64,000 bases of DNA from DASUPK01 sp963747425 (GCA_963747425.1 CAVVFJ010000018.1:80116-144115); one strand, 5' to 3'; shown: positions 33,369-42,190, counted from the stretch's first letter. Translations and numbers: made by a program. The notes: generated from the letters alone by a model not told the origin.

Positions 33369-34733
33369 CTAGCGCCTCGCCAGCTTCTCGGCGACCCGCT
33401 CCAGCCCAACCGCCCTCGAGCCCTTGACCAGGACCGCGTCCCCCGGCCCGAGCGCCGCAGCGAGCGCGTCCGCGGCCGCCTCCGCGTCGTCGACCTGCTC
33501 ATCGGGCCCGTACTCGGACGCCATGTCCCCCACTCCGATGATCAGCTCGACGCCCCGCTCGCGCGCGTGCTGACCGATCTCGCGGTGGTAGGCCGCCGCT
33601 CCAGGACCGAGCTCGCGCATCTCGCCGAGCACAGCGAGCCGCCGGCCCCCCGCCTTGAGCGTGGCGAGGTGGTCCAGCGCCGCCCGCATCGAGATCGGGT
33701 TGGCGTTGTAGGAGTCGTTGACCAGGATGGCGTTCTCCGGGAGCTCCACCAGCTCCCCACGAAGGCGCGAGAAGACTATCCCGGGCGCCCGATCGGCCAT
33801 CTCGGCCGGCGGAAAGCCCAGCGCCAGGCCCGCGGCGATGGCTGCCAGGGCATTGTCGAGGTTGTGGGCCTCGACGAAGGGCAGTTTGAACGCCTGCTCG
33901 CCCTCGGGAGTGCGTACCAGGGCGTCGGTCTCACCCTCCTCCGCCAGGACCCAGGTCGCCTCGACGTCGCCCCCGGTCCCGAACCGGAGCAGCTTCGGTG
34001 CCCGATCCAGGTGCGTCTCGAGCGGCCCGGCCTCAGCCGGCACCACCGCGGTCCCCTCCGGGCGGAGGCCGTCGATGATCTCCGCCTTCGCGGTGGCGAT
34101 CGCCTCGACGGAGCCGAGGAGCTCGACGTGCACCGGGCCGACATTGGTGATCACGGCCACGTCGGGCGCAGCGATCGCGCAGAGCTCTGTGATCTGACCC
34201 ACGCCCCGCATCGCCATCTCCAGCACGAGCACCTCGGTGCCCTCGGGCGCGCCGAGCACGGCAAGCGGCAGGCCGATCTCGGTGTTGAAGTTCTCCGGGC
34301 TGGCCTGGACCTCCGCGGGGAGGATCGCGCGGCAGACGTCCTTGACCGACGTCTTGCCGGTCGATCCGGTGATCCCGAGCACGCGGGCATCGAGCTCATC
34401 GCGCCATCCGCGCGCCAGGGACTGAAGCGACGCCAGTGGATCGGCGGCCCCGAGGACCCAGCCGGCCCCGTCGAGCGCTGCCCCAACCTGACGTTGCATT
34501 GCCAGCTCGCGGCCCCACTGGGTGCTCACCAGGATTCCCCAGGCCCGGTCGCGCATCGCGGCGGCGCCGAACTCCCCGCCGTCGGCCCGCTCGCCCGGCA
34601 GCCCGACGAACAGGTCGCCCTCCCTCACCTCGCGTGAGTCGATCACGGCACGGGTCGGGCCACCCTCGGCGCCCTCCGCCAGCACCTCCGCCCCCGCCAG
34701 CGAGGCGAGACGGTGGCCGTCGAGGGAGATCAA
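33369..34733 (-). CDS. murF: UDP-MurNAc-tripeptide--D-alanyl-D-alanine ligase
   Basis: Completes the UDP-MurNAc pentapeptide; 454 residues. N-terminal DSREVREGDLFVGLPGERADGGEF, ATP motif GITGSTGKTSVKDVCRAIL, VLEMAMRGVGQITELCAIAAPDVAVITNVGPVH, VNDSYNANPISMRAALDHLA and VLVKGSRAVGLERVAEKL are as expected. It overlaps murE by four bases. Confidence 0.97.
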   Translation of the reverse strand: MISLDGHRLASLAGAEVLAEGAEGGPTRAVIDSREVREGDLFVGLPGERADGGEFGAAAMRDRAWGILVSTQWGRELAMQRQVGAALDGAGWVLGAADPLASLQSLARGWRDELDARVLGITGSTGKTSVKDVCRAILPAEVQASPENFNTEIGLPLAVLGAPEGTEVLVLEMAMRGVGQITELCAIAAPDVAVITNVGPVHVELLGSVEAIATAKAEIIDGLRPEGTAVVPAEAGPLETHLDRAPKLLRFGTGGDVEATWVLAEEGETDALVRTPEGEQAFKLPFVEAHNLDNALAAIAAGLALGFPPAEMADRAPGIVFSRLRGELVELPENAILVNDSYNANPISMRAALDHLATLKAGGRRLAVLGEMRELGPGAAAYHREIGQHARERGVELIIGVGDMASEYGPDEQVDDAEAAADALAAALGPGDAVLVKGSRAVGLERVAEKLARR

Positions 34734-36241
34734 CTTGCAGCGCTCGTCTTCAGTTTGCGCAGTTCGTCCCGAGCCACGTCGCGGTCGTCGAACGGGACCT
34801 TCCGCCCTTCCTCGAACTCCTGGCCCTGCTCGTGGCCCTTGCCGGCGATCACGACGGAATCGCCCTCCCCGGCGCGGCCGAGTGCCAGCGCGATCGCCGC
34901 GCGGCGGTCGGCCTCCACGAGGACCTCGGCGTGCGGTTCGGCGGGGATGCCGCTCCGGATCTGGTCGATGATCGCGTCCGGGTCCTCGGAGCGCGGGTTG
35001 TCCGAGGTGACCACGGCGATGTCGGAGAGCTCCGCCCCGGCCCTGCCCATCAGCGGCCGCTTCTCGGTGTCGCGGTCGCCGCCACAGCCGAAGACCGAGA
35101 TCAGCCGACTGCCCGTCAGGCGCCGCGCCGCGGCCAGCACGTTCTCCAGAGAGTCCGGCGTATGGGCATAGTCCACGATCACCCCGAACGGCTGGCCCTC
35201 GTCGATCGACTCGAAGCGGCCCGGGACCTGCTCTGCCGTTGCAAGGGCCCGGGCCGAGTCCTGAAGGTCAAGGCCCAGGGCATGCGCCACCGCCAGGGCC
35301 GCGAGCGCATTGGAGACGTTGAAATCGCCAGGAAGGGGCGTTTGGACGTCGAGCTCGCCCTCCGGGGAGATGCAGAGAAAGCGGGAGCCGCTCGGATCGA
35401 AGGTGACGCCGCGCGCGCTCAGATCGGCCGCGCCGCCCGCCGCGGAGTAGGTGATGCAGTCGCCGCCCTCGCCGGTGGCAAGCTCCTCGGCCAGGCGCTG
35501 GCCGTAGGGGTCGTCGAGGTTGACCACGGAGATGCCGCCCTCTAGCTCGATCATGGGGACGCCCCCCTCGCCCGAGAAGAGCAGCCGCTTGGCCGCGAAG
35601 TAGTCCTCCATGTCCGCGTGGAAGTCGAGATGGTCCTGGCTCAGGTTGGTGAACACCTTGACGGCGAAGTCGATGGAGTCGGCGCGGTGCAGGACGAGCG
35701 CGTGTGAGGACACCTCCATCGCGCAGGCGCCGTCCCCCGCCTCGAGCATCCGGTTGAAGGTCCGCTGCAGGTCGATCGCCTCAGGCGTGGTCCGCTCGAC
35801 CTCCTCGATCTCGCCGCCGACGACCTGCCGGACGGTCCCCAGCAGGCCGCAGCGCCGTCCAGCAGCCTCGAGCAGGTGCCTGACCAGGAATGCCGTGGTG
35901 GTCTTGCCGTTGGTGCCGGTGATCCCGACCACCGCCAGCTCCGAGGTGGGGTCGCCGTTGAAGGTCGCCGCGATCGGCGCCATCGCCGCCCTCGCGTCCT
36001 CGACCTGCGCCTGTGGCACGTCCAGGTCGAGCTGACGCTCGACGACGAGCCCGGCGGCGCCCGCCTCGACGGCCCCGGAGGCGAAATCGTGCCCGTCTGT
36101 CTTCTCCCCGGCGAAGCAGAAGAAAAGGGTCCCGTCGCTCACCCGGCGGCTGTCGTATGCCAGGTCGCGGATCTCCACGGACGAGTCGCCGCGCACCTGC
36201 GCAGCGACGCCCGACGCTCTCAGCAGCTCGCCCAGCTCCAT
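34730..36241 (-). CDS. murE: UDP-MurNAc-tripeptide synthetase (meso-DAP type)
   Basis: Adds the third residue to the peptidoglycan stem; 503 residues. DSRRVSDGTLFFCFAGEKTDGHDF, GITGTNGKTTTAFLVRHLLE, CAMEVSSHALVLHRAD, FTNLSQDHLDFHADMEDYF and DYAHTPDSLENVL are the Mur ligase blocks. The motif DNPRSEDP marks enzymes that use meso-diaminopimelate instead of lysine, so the wall is inferred to be DAP type. The carbamoylated Lys region KRLLFSGEG is present. Confidence 0.97.
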   Translation of the reverse strand: MELGELLRASGVAAQVRGDSSVEIRDLAYDSRRVSDGTLFFCFAGEKTDGHDFASGAVEAGAAGLVVERQLDLDVPQAQVEDARAAMAPIAATFNGDPTSELAVVGITGTNGKTTTAFLVRHLLEAAGRRCGLLGTVRQVVGGEIEEVERTTPEAIDLQRTFNRMLEAGDGACAMEVSSHALVLHRADSIDFAVKVFTNLSQDHLDFHADMEDYFAAKRLLFSGEGGVPMIELEGGISVVNLDDPYGQRLAEELATGEGGDCITYSAAGGAADLSARGVTFDPSGSRFLCISPEGELDVQTPLPGDFNVSNALAALAVAHALGLDLQDSARALATAEQVPGRFESIDEGQPFGVIVDYAHTPDSLENVLAAARRLTGSRLISVFGCGGDRDTEKRPLMGRAGAELSDIAVVTSDNPRSEDPDAIIDQIRSGIPAEPHAEVLVEADRRAAIALALGRAGEGDSVVIAGKGHEQGQEFEEGRKVPFDDRDVARDELRKLKTSAAS

Positions 36242-36273
36242 CCCGACGCGATTCTAGGAGTAGGGATCGAGGC

Positions 36274-37932
36274 CTAGCGCGGCGAGATGCCCAGGTAGGG
36301 CAGCGCGAACTCGGCGATCTGCCCGAAGACCGGTGCGGCCACCAGGCCGCCGACGTGCACGTACTGCGGCTCGTCGACGACCACCGCGACCAGCAGCTTC
36401 GGATGCTGGGCCGGCGCGAAGCCGACGAACGAGGCGACGTAGCGGCTGTCGGAGTAGGTGCCGTTCTCGACCTTCTGCGCCGTACCCGTCTTGCCCGCCA
36501 GCGTGTAGCCCGGGACGCTGACCTCGGACGCTGTGCCTCCCGGCGCCAGCACCCCCTCCAGCATCTGGCGCAGCTGGGCCGCTGTCCTCGAGGTGATCAC
36601 CCGATGCGGGTCGGGGCTCTGGTCCGAAGGCTGGCCACCGACGCTCTCGACCAGGGTCGGGCGGCGCAGGATCCCACCGTCGGCAATAGCCGAATAGGCG
36701 GTCGCCATCTGCATCGGGGTGACCGAGAGGCCCTGCCCGATGGGCAGGTTGCCCATCGTGGAACCCGAGTAGTCGTCCCGGGCCGGGACGATCCCGCGCT
36801 CCTCGCCCGGATAGCCCACATCGGTGGGCCGCCCGAAGCCGAAGCGGTTGATCCACTGGGAGAAGCGGTCCGCACCCTCCTTCAGGCCGATCGTGACGGC
36901 GCCGACGTTGGAGGACTGGGCGAGGATCTGGGCGGTGGTCAGCGTCACCGGCGGGCGCGCCTCGGCCTCGCCGATCGTCCGGTCATAGACGTGGATCTCC
37001 GACGGCAGGTAGAAGCTCGAGCTTGGCGTGACCACACGGTCCTGGAGCGCCGAGGCGACGGTGAAGGCCTTGAAGGTCGATCCCGGCTCGTAGGTGAAGC
37101 CGGTGGCACGGTTCTCGAGCTCCTCCGATGTCGCGTTGGAGAGGTCCGCGGGATCGAAGCCGGGGGTGTTCGCCATCGCCAGCACCTCGCCCGAATTCGG
37201 GTTCATGACGATCGCGGTCCCCCCCTTCGCGTCGTAGTGGTCCACGGCCGCGTTGAGCGCTTCCTCGGTCTTGTCCTGGATCGCGGCGTCGAGGGTGGTC
37301 TGGACATCCTCACCAACGCTGGCCGGAGTGACCGTCTCCATCCGCAGCGGCCGCCCGACGGCGTCATGGACGATGTCCTCCTCGCCGTTCGCGCCGCCGA
37401 GGACGCTGTTCTCGGAGTGCTCGAGGCCGGTCAGGCCCTGGTTGTCGGTGCCCACCGCCCCGATCACCTGCGAGGCGAGCTCGCCCTGCGGATAGAGGCG
37501 CTTGCTGGTCGGGACCGTGGAGATGCCGGTGATGTCGAGCTTCTTGACCTCGGCGGCCGTGTCTGGATCCACCTTCCTGGCGAGGTAGGCGAAGCCGGAG
37601 GTGCGATCGGAGAGCGCCTTGAGAAGGTCCGCGGTGGACACATCGAGGACGTCATGCAGCCGCAAGGCGGTCTGTCCGGGGTTGTCGACCTGGTACGGCG
37701 TGGCGACCACGTCGGCGGCGTCCTCGGAGGCAGCCAGAACCTTGCCGTTGCGGTCGAGCACCCGGCCACGCTCGCCCGGGATCGTCACGGTCGTGACCTG
37801 CTGGCTGCGGGCCTCCGCCCGCAGGCTGCCGCCCTTCACGCCCTGAAGCCAGAACGAGCGGACGATCGCGAAGGAGAAGATCAGGAAGAAGACGCAGAAG
37901 AGAAGCCCGAGCCGGCGATCTATCAGTCGCAT
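36274..37932 (-). CDS. ftsI: peptidoglycan transpeptidase FtsI (class B PBP)
   Basis: Septal class B penicillin-binding protein, 552 residues from the ATG at 37932 (RLIDRRLGLLFCVFFLIFSF). One membrane helix, a dimerisation domain (RGRVLDRNGKVLA), and the transpeptidase domain with SxxK in YEPGSTFKAFTVAS, SxN in AQSSNVGAVTIG and KTG in YTLAGKTGTAQKVENG. No PASTA domains follow. In this sequence the frame stays open upstream into ftsL, giving one 984-codon frame; this is probably due to a one-base insertion at the ftsL end, not a real fusion. Confidence 0.94.
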   Translation of the reverse strand: MRLIDRRLGLLFCVFFLIFSFAIVRSFWLQGVKGGSLRAEARSQQVTTVTIPGERGRVLDRNGKVLAASEDAADVVATPYQVDNPGQTALRLHDVLDVSTADLLKALSDRTSGFAYLARKVDPDTAAEVKKLDITGISTVPTSKRLYPQGELASQVIGAVGTDNQGLTGLEHSENSVLGGANGEEDIVHDAVGRPLRMETVTPASVGEDVQTTLDAAIQDKTEEALNAAVDHYDAKGGTAIVMNPNSGEVLAMANTPGFDPADLSNATSEELENRATGFTYEPGSTFKAFTVASALQDRVVTPSSSFYLPSEIHVYDRTIGEAEARPPVTLTTAQILAQSSNVGAVTIGLKEGADRFSQWINRFGFGRPTDVGYPGEERGIVPARDDYSGSTMGNLPIGQGLSVTPMQMATAYSAIADGGILRRPTLVESVGGQPSDQSPDPHRVITSRTAAQLRQMLEGVLAPGGTASEVSVPGYTLAGKTGTAQKVENGTYSDSRYVASFVGFAPAQHPKLLVAVVVDEPQYVHVGGLVAAPVFGQIAEFALPYLGISPR

Positions 37933-37949
37933 CGCCCTAGATCTCAGCC

Positions 37950-38706
37950 CTAGAGGCCGACGCCCCCGGTCGAGCTGCCCGTGGATCCCGCTCGAGCTTC
38001 CGCTGCCGGCCGAGGCCCCGCTCGTCGATCCGCTGCTCGAGCTGGGTGTCGTGCCGGTCGAGGTCGCGCTCGTGGTCGGGCTCGGGGATGCGGTGGTCGT
38101 CGAGGTGGGGGCCGAGGACGTCGACACCGGCGCGTAGGACTCGCCGTTCGCTGGATAGCTCGAGGGCAGGCTCGACGCCATCAGGAAGCTGTCCGTGCCC
38201 AGCAGGTGGGCGAGGCGCTCGGCGCTGCCGTTGCTGGCGTCCAGGTAGGTGATCGCCTTGGGATCGGGCACCGCGAGGCCGAGGCGCGATGCCTCAGCCT
38301 CGACCCTGCTGGCGGAGAGGCGCTCGTCGATCTGGGCGTTCAGGGAGGAGATCTGGGTCTTGAGCTCGTCGATCCGGAGCGACGTCGCCCCGGCGCCCGC
38401 GTTCAGGCTGAGGCTGACCACGTTGAGGGCGACGATCCCTCCGAGCAGCGCGCAGAGGACGGCGATCCAGCCGCGGCCGCGGGTGAGCCGCATGATCAGG
38501 CTCGAATCGGAGAAGTCCCGGACCGCGCCGACGCTGCGCACGGCCGCCTGAGGAAGCAGGGCCGCGCCCGCCACGGCGGGTCGCATCACCCGCGCCGGGG
38601 CCTGGCGCGGCACGCGGGCGGGGGCCCGGCGCGCCCGCGGCTTACGGCGAGGCGCGGGTCGGGCAGCGGGAGCCGAAGCACGGCGGGCGGTCGCGGCGGC
38701 GGCCAT
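37950..38706 (-). CDS. ftsL: FtsL-like divisome protein, C-terminus frameshifted
   Basis: Bitopic coiled-coil protein: basic Ala/Arg/Pro-rich N-terminus of about 90 residues, one membrane helix (WIAVLCALLGGIVALNVVSL), then a coiled coil IDELKTQISSLNAQIDERLSASRVEAEASRLGL and a Ser/Thr/Pro tail. In the literal frame it runs on into ftsI without a stop. Dropping one base at about 37983-37985 gives the end STGSSTGGVGL and a TAG at 37950, 17 bases before the ftsI ATG, a normal spacing. I annotate that version. The start overlaps the rsmH stop (TGATG). The N-terminal extension is longer than usual. Confidence 0.8.
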
Positions 38707-39710
38707 CAGCCGGCGTCCTCCGCCTCGCGGATCTTGAGCGCCGCGCGCAGGTGCGCGGACGAGGCGCGTGGATTCCGCTCCAGCTCCTCGGAGCCGGGAG
38801 CGATCGCCCGCTTGGTGAGCAGGTCGGCCTCGGGCTCGCGCCCGCAGACGCAGACCGGCAGCTCCGGCGGGCAGACGCAGCCGCGTGCGCGGTCGGCGAG
38901 GAAGCGCTTGACGCGGCGGTCCTCCAGCGAGTGGAAGGAGATCGCGCCGAGGCGCCCGCCTGTCGGCAGGATCGCCCAGGCGAGCGGCAGCGCGTGGTCG
39001 AGGGCGTCGAGCTCGCCGTTCACGGCGATCCGAATCGCCTGGAAGGTGCGCTTGGCCGGATGCCCCCTGCCGAAGCGCTCGGAGGGCGGGATCGCGGCCT
39101 TGATCGCCGTGACCAGCTCTGAGGTCGTCTCGATCGGGCGGCGCTTGACGATCTCGCGCGCGATCGAGCCGGCGCGGCGCTCCTCGCCGAGCTCGCGAAT
39201 CACCTTCGCCAGGCGGTCCTGGGGCCACTCGTTGACGACGGTTGCCGCCGAGAGGCTCTGAGTCGGGTCCATCCGCATGTCGAGAGGGGCGTCGTAGGAG
39301 TAGGAGAAGCCGCGCTCCCAGGCGTCGACCTGCATCGAGGACATGCCGAGGTCGAAGACGATGCCGTCCGGGCGGACGCCCTCGCCGCGCAGGCCCTCCA
39401 GGGCGGCGACGAAGTCGGCGCGCAGGAAGCGGGACCGCGAGGGCACGACGGTGGCGAACTCGGCCCAGCGCTCCTCCGAGGCGGGGTCGCGATCGACGGC
39501 GATCAGCTCCCCCTCTGCGCCGATCCGCTCTGAGATCAGCCGGGCATGGCCGCCGCCACCGAACGTGCAGTCGACGAAGGTCTCCCCCGGGCGCGGGTCG
39601 AGGACGTCGATCAGCTCTGTGGCCAGTACGGGCTCGTGTTCCTGGGGCACATAGGAAAGGTTCGCTGACTCGGCAAGGGATCCCACTACCCGGTGCGTTG
39701 CGGTCGCCAT
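38706..39710 (-). CDS. rsmH: 16S rRNA (cytosine1402-N4)-methyltransferase
   Basis: SAM-dependent methyltransferase acting on 16S C1402; 334 residues from the ATG at 39710, which has GGAGG five bases upstream. Motifs: HEPVLATELIDVLDPRPGETFVDCTFGGGGHARLI, AVDRDP, FDLGMSSMQVD, GFSYSYDAPLDMRMDP, and the C-terminal FHSLEDRRVKRFLADRARGC. Two Cys pairs follow in CVCPPELPVCVCGREP, possibly metal-binding. It is the second gene of the dcw cluster. Confidence 0.96.
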   Translation of the reverse strand: MATATHRVVGSLAESANLSYVPQEHEPVLATELIDVLDPRPGETFVDCTFGGGGHARLISERIGAEGELIAVDRDPASEERWAEFATVVPSRSRFLRADFVAALEGLRGEGVRPDGIVFDLGMSSMQVDAWERGFSYSYDAPLDMRMDPTQSLSAATVVNEWPQDRLAKVIRELGEERRAGSIAREIVKRRPIETTSELVTAIKAAIPPSERFGRGHPAKRTFQAIRIAVNGELDALDHALPLAWAILPTGGRLGAISFHSLEDRRVKRFLADRARGCVCPPELPVCVCGREPEADLLTKRAIAPGSEELERNPRASSAHLRAALKIREAEDAG

Positions 39711-39711
39711 C

Positions 39712-40155
39712 TCAGCCTCCTTCGCTCTCGGAGAGGTTCTCCGCGACATCCGAGACCTCTGCATCCATTTCCCTCTCGTAGACGGCCCAGCGCTGGGCGC
39801 TCCAGATCTCGAACCAGTCGTCGGAGCCCACGATCATGCACGGGCCCTCGCCCAGGCCGGCGTGCTCGATCAGCTTCTTCGGCAGGCGGATCCGGCCCGC
39901 CGAGTCCATGGAGTCGTCGAAGGCTCCGCCGTGGAAGTGGCGGCGCAGCATGCGGCCGCGCTTGCCCAGCGGGTTGGTCTCGCCGAGGAAGGACTTCGTG
40001 AAGTTCTGGTAGCCGCCGGGCGCGAACACCCAGACGGAGGGGTCGAGCCCTTTGGCGAGAACGACTCCATCAGCCAGCGCCGCGCGGAACCTCGACGGGA
40101 CCGTGAGGCGGTCCTTAGCGTCGAGATTGTGCTCGTACTGACCGAGAAACGACAA
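39712..40155 (-). CDS. mraZ: transcriptional regulator MraZ
   Basis: First gene of dcw, 147 residues from a TTG start (SFLGQYEHNLDAKDRLTVP). The two AbrB/MraZ repeats carry DAKDRLTVPSRFR and DSAGRIRLPKKLIEHAG. MraZ binds direct TGGG-type repeats in its own promoter and represses the operon in E. coli and other species; three such boxes lie upstream here. A purine-rich site (GAAGAGGAAG) lies upstream of the TTG. Confidence 0.95.
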   Translation of the reverse strand: MSFLGQYEHNLDAKDRLTVPSRFRAALADGVVLAKGLDPSVWVFAPGGYQNFTKSFLGETNPLGKRGRMLRRHFHGGAFDDSMDSAGRIRLPKKLIEHAGLGEGPCMIVGSDDWFEIWSAQRWAVYEREMDAEVSDVAENLSESEGG

Positions 40156-40194
40156 AGTGGGCTTCCTCTTCTCCGGAGTGAGTCAGTTCGGAGC

Positions 40195-40236
40195 GGGCCG
40201 GGGTGGTGAGGTGGGAGGAGCCTCATCACCCCGGCC
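40195..40236 (-). promoter_or_regulatory. 16-bp hairpin in the mraZ 5' leader
   Basis: GGCCGGGGTGATGAGG pairs with CCTCACCACCCCGGCC with one A-C mismatch and a nine-base loop. It lies between the predicted start site and the mraZ ribosome site. No U-tract follows, so it may stabilise the mRNA or act in Rho-dependent or translational control. Confidence 0.55.
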
Positions 40237-40255
40237 CTATTGACCAACTCTGTTC

Positions 40256-40287
40256 GCCACGCTAACCCACTCTGTCCCACTTTGCAA
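40256..40287 (-). promoter_or_regulatory. mra promoter with three MraZ boxes
   Basis: On the minus strand, TTGCAA and TAGCGT are 17 bases apart (40287-40282 and 40264-40259). Between and across them are GTGGG, GTGGG and GTGGC at exact 10-base spacing (40280-40276, 40270-40266, 40260-40256), the known arrangement of MraZ operators. Autoregulation of the dcw cluster is inferred from this. Confidence 0.8.
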
Positions 40288-40438
40288 CACAGATTGGGCG
40301 GGCGCATTGCATCCGATCCGTCGGACGGAATTGCTACCCGGCCCCGGAGATCGCTGAATTCCGCATTCCCATGCGGTTTACGCGATCACCGACCTGAGCC
40401 AATCGCGGCGCTCTAAGGGCTCGTTCCTGCAACTCTGG

Positions 40439-40672
40439 TTGCAGCGAAGAGGACCGTCCGAAGCCTCCCCCACTTTGACCCCCGCGATCCTGCTCAACCT
40501 GACCAGCTTCGGCCTGACCGCTTTGGGCCTGGTCGTCCGACTGGTCGTGGTCAGCGCTCTCTACAGGGGACCGACCCGCCCCTGTCATCGCTGCGGTCGT
40601 CGCGTCCCGCTGGCCAAGCGGGTCTGCGGGCACTGCGGCTACGAGTTCGAGCCGATCCGCTTCACTCGCTAG
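40439..40672 (+). CDS. small membrane zinc-ribbon protein
   Basis: A protein of up to 77 residues with one hydrophobic segment (LTALGLVVRLVVVSALY) and a C-terminal zinc ribbon, CHRCGRR then CGHCGYEF, two CxxC knuckles 12 residues apart. The start is uncertain: TTG at 40439 or TTG at 40475 (LTPAILLNLTSFGL). No ribosome site decides. It is divergent from the mra promoter and its TAG overlaps the convergent VOC gene's TAG (CTAG). Function is unknown; such proteins often scaffold membrane complexes. Confidence 0.7.
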   Translation: MQRRGPSEASPTLTPAILLNLTSFGLTALGLVVRLVVVSALYRGPTRPCHRCGRRVPLAKRVCGHCGYEFEPIRFTR

Positions 40673-41048
40673 CCGCGCTGCCAGACGCCCAGCACGGTGC
40701 CGACGGGATCACCGAACACCGCCACCGTCAGGTCACCCTCCGGGTAGGGAGGCGTGACCACGTTCCCACCGTTGGCGGTGATCTTCTCGAGGGCGGCCTC
40801 AACGCTCTCGACGTAGACATACGGGCGGATCCCGGCTTTCCCGCCACCTCCATGTCACCGTGGATATGGCCGATCACGTGTCCCGTGCCGTCCTCGAAGC
40901 TCGGGTCCTCTCTGTCCGCGTCCACCTTCCAGTCGAAGACCGCCTCGTAGAAGGCCGCGCTCGCCGGCGGGTCGGTCGAGGGAATCCGCAGGTACGAGAT
41001 CCCCGACGGCCGGAAGATGTCCGAGAAGGGTCCGTCGTCAGCAGCCAC
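40669..41048 (-). CDS. VOC (glyoxalase/bleomycin resistance) protein, frameshifted
   Basis: From the GTG at 41048 one frame reads SGISYLRIPSTDPPASAAFYEAVFDWKVD and HVIGHIHGDMEVAGKPG. The continuation RPYVYVESVEAALEKITANGG, then VFGDPVGTVLGVWQRG and TAG lies in another frame. Adding one G to the GGG near 40832 (making GGGATCCGCCCG in frame) joins them. The joined protein has the usual two-module VOC fold of about 126 residues. Metal ligands are not obvious by eye. Substrate unknown; assembly error is likely. Confidence 0.75.
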
Positions 41049-41130
41049 GCCCGCATTGTCCCGCCTCACCTCACGCGGGCCTTAGTTCGCAACGTTCCAT
41101 CGGCGGATGAAGAGCGAAGAGGAGGCCACG

Positions 41131-41349
41131 ATGGACTTCGAACAGCGCTACGAAGCGATGGAGACCCGGGACCAGAGCCACGCGGGCAGGTTCTTCGCCG
41201 CCGTCACCTCGACCGGGATCTACTGTCGCCCTGGGTGCCCGGCCCGGATGCCGAAGCGGGAGAACGTCCGCTTCTACCGGACTGCCGAGGCCGCGCGGAG
41301 CGACGGATTTCGCGCCTGCCTCCGCTGTCACCCGGACGACTTCGTCTGA
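41131..41349 (+). CDS. stand-alone Ada metal-binding domain
   Basis: A 72-residue protein equal to the N-terminal zinc domain of Ada: AGRFFAAVTSTGIYCRPGCPARMPKRENVRFY then GFRACLRCHPDD, with the four Cys ligands (C-x3-C and C-x2-C). In Ada the first Cys takes methyl groups from phosphotriesters. The HTH and glycosylase or methyltransferase parts are absent. The start is set by GAGGAGG seven bases before the ATG at 41131. It may act as a small methylation sensor or be a remnant. A separate AraC-type gene lies 4 kb away but is not adjacent. Confidence 0.85.
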   Translation: MDFEQRYEAMETRDQSHAGRFFAAVTSTGIYCRPGCPARMPKRENVRFYRTAEAARSDGFRACLRCHPDDFV

Positions 41350-41356
41350 GAGCAGC

Positions 41357-42190
41357 TCAGAAGCCGGCCATGAAGCGGTCGACGTTGGCCAGGAGGCCCG
41401 CCGCGATCATCAGCAACACCGACGGCACGAGGAGCAGGGCGACGGCCAGCTGAATCTTCGGCGCAGCGCGGGCGGCCTGCTCCTCGATGCGGCGCCGCTG
41501 GACGCCACGCAGGGCCGTTGCCTGCTCGCGCAGCTGGTCGGCGAGCGGTGAGCCATAGCGGCGCGAGCGCTCGATCACGCCGCACATCGCCGAGACCTCG
41601 GGCACCGGGGCCCGCCGCCGCAGCGACTCGAGCGCCTCGCTCTGTGGCAGGCCGCAGGAGCTCTCCGCGGAGAGCATCGCCAGCTCCCGGGCGAGCGGCC
41701 CCTCCCCCCCGCCGAGCTCGCTCAGGCCCGCGAGCGGGCTGCGACCAGCGGCGGTCCCGACGGCGACCAGGTCGAGCGCGTCGGGGAGCCCGGCCCGCAG
41801 AGCCCGCAGGCGCTGGCGGCCGCGCCGCTCGAGCCAGGCGTCAGGCCCCAGGAATCCCGCCGCGGGGAGTCCCATTGCCACGATCCAGCCGAGCCTGCTC
41901 GGCGCCGCGGGCGTCACGATCATCGCCCACAGCGCCCCCGCCAGAGCGCCGCCGAGCTTGGCGGCGATCAGCGCCTCCAGGGAGATCCGATCGGTGAGCC
42001 CGGCCCTGTTCAGCCTGGCGGCGAGACCAAGGCGGGTGTCGATGGCGGCGAGCGCGCTCCACGCCGGCGAGCGTGCCGGAGCGTCGGGGCGACCGTGGCG
42101 GGCTGACCGGCCGCCGCCGGGGACCAGCTCCGCGGCCGCGGCGAGGCCGAGCACCAGCGCTCCGGCGACCAGGAGGAGAACGGCAGTCAA
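41357..42190 (-). CDS. tadC: Tad/Flp pilus inner-membrane protein TadC (T2SSF)
   Basis: Type II secretion F-domain protein of 277 residues. An N-terminal helix, a pair of helices near 75-110, the cytoplasmic F domain (LPDALDLVAVGTAAGRSPLAGLSEL, LRRRAPVPEVSAMCGVIERSRRYGSPLADQLREQA) and C-terminal helices LLLVPSVLLMIAAGLLANV. It pairs with TadB as the platform for Flp pilus assembly. Its start overlaps the tadB stop by four bases. Confidence 0.88.
   Translation of the reverse strand: MTAVLLLVAGALVLGLAAAAELVPGGGRSARHGRPDAPARSPAWSALAAIDTRLGLAARLNRAGLTDRISLEALIAAKLGGALAGALWAMIVTPAAPSRLGWIVAMGLPAAGFLGPDAWLERRGRQRLRALRAGLPDALDLVAVGTAAGRSPLAGLSELGGGEGPLARELAMLSAESSCGLPQSEALESLRRRAPVPEVSAMCGVIERSRRYGSPLADQLREQATALRGVQRRRIEEQAARAAPKIQLAVALLLVPSVLLMIAAGLLANVDRFMAGF

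Noticed and set aside
36274..39228. Single 984-codon gene covering rsmH antisense, ftsL and ftsI
   Set aside because: The first part is an out-of-frame reading of rsmH; the ftsL-ftsI join is best explained by one extra base.
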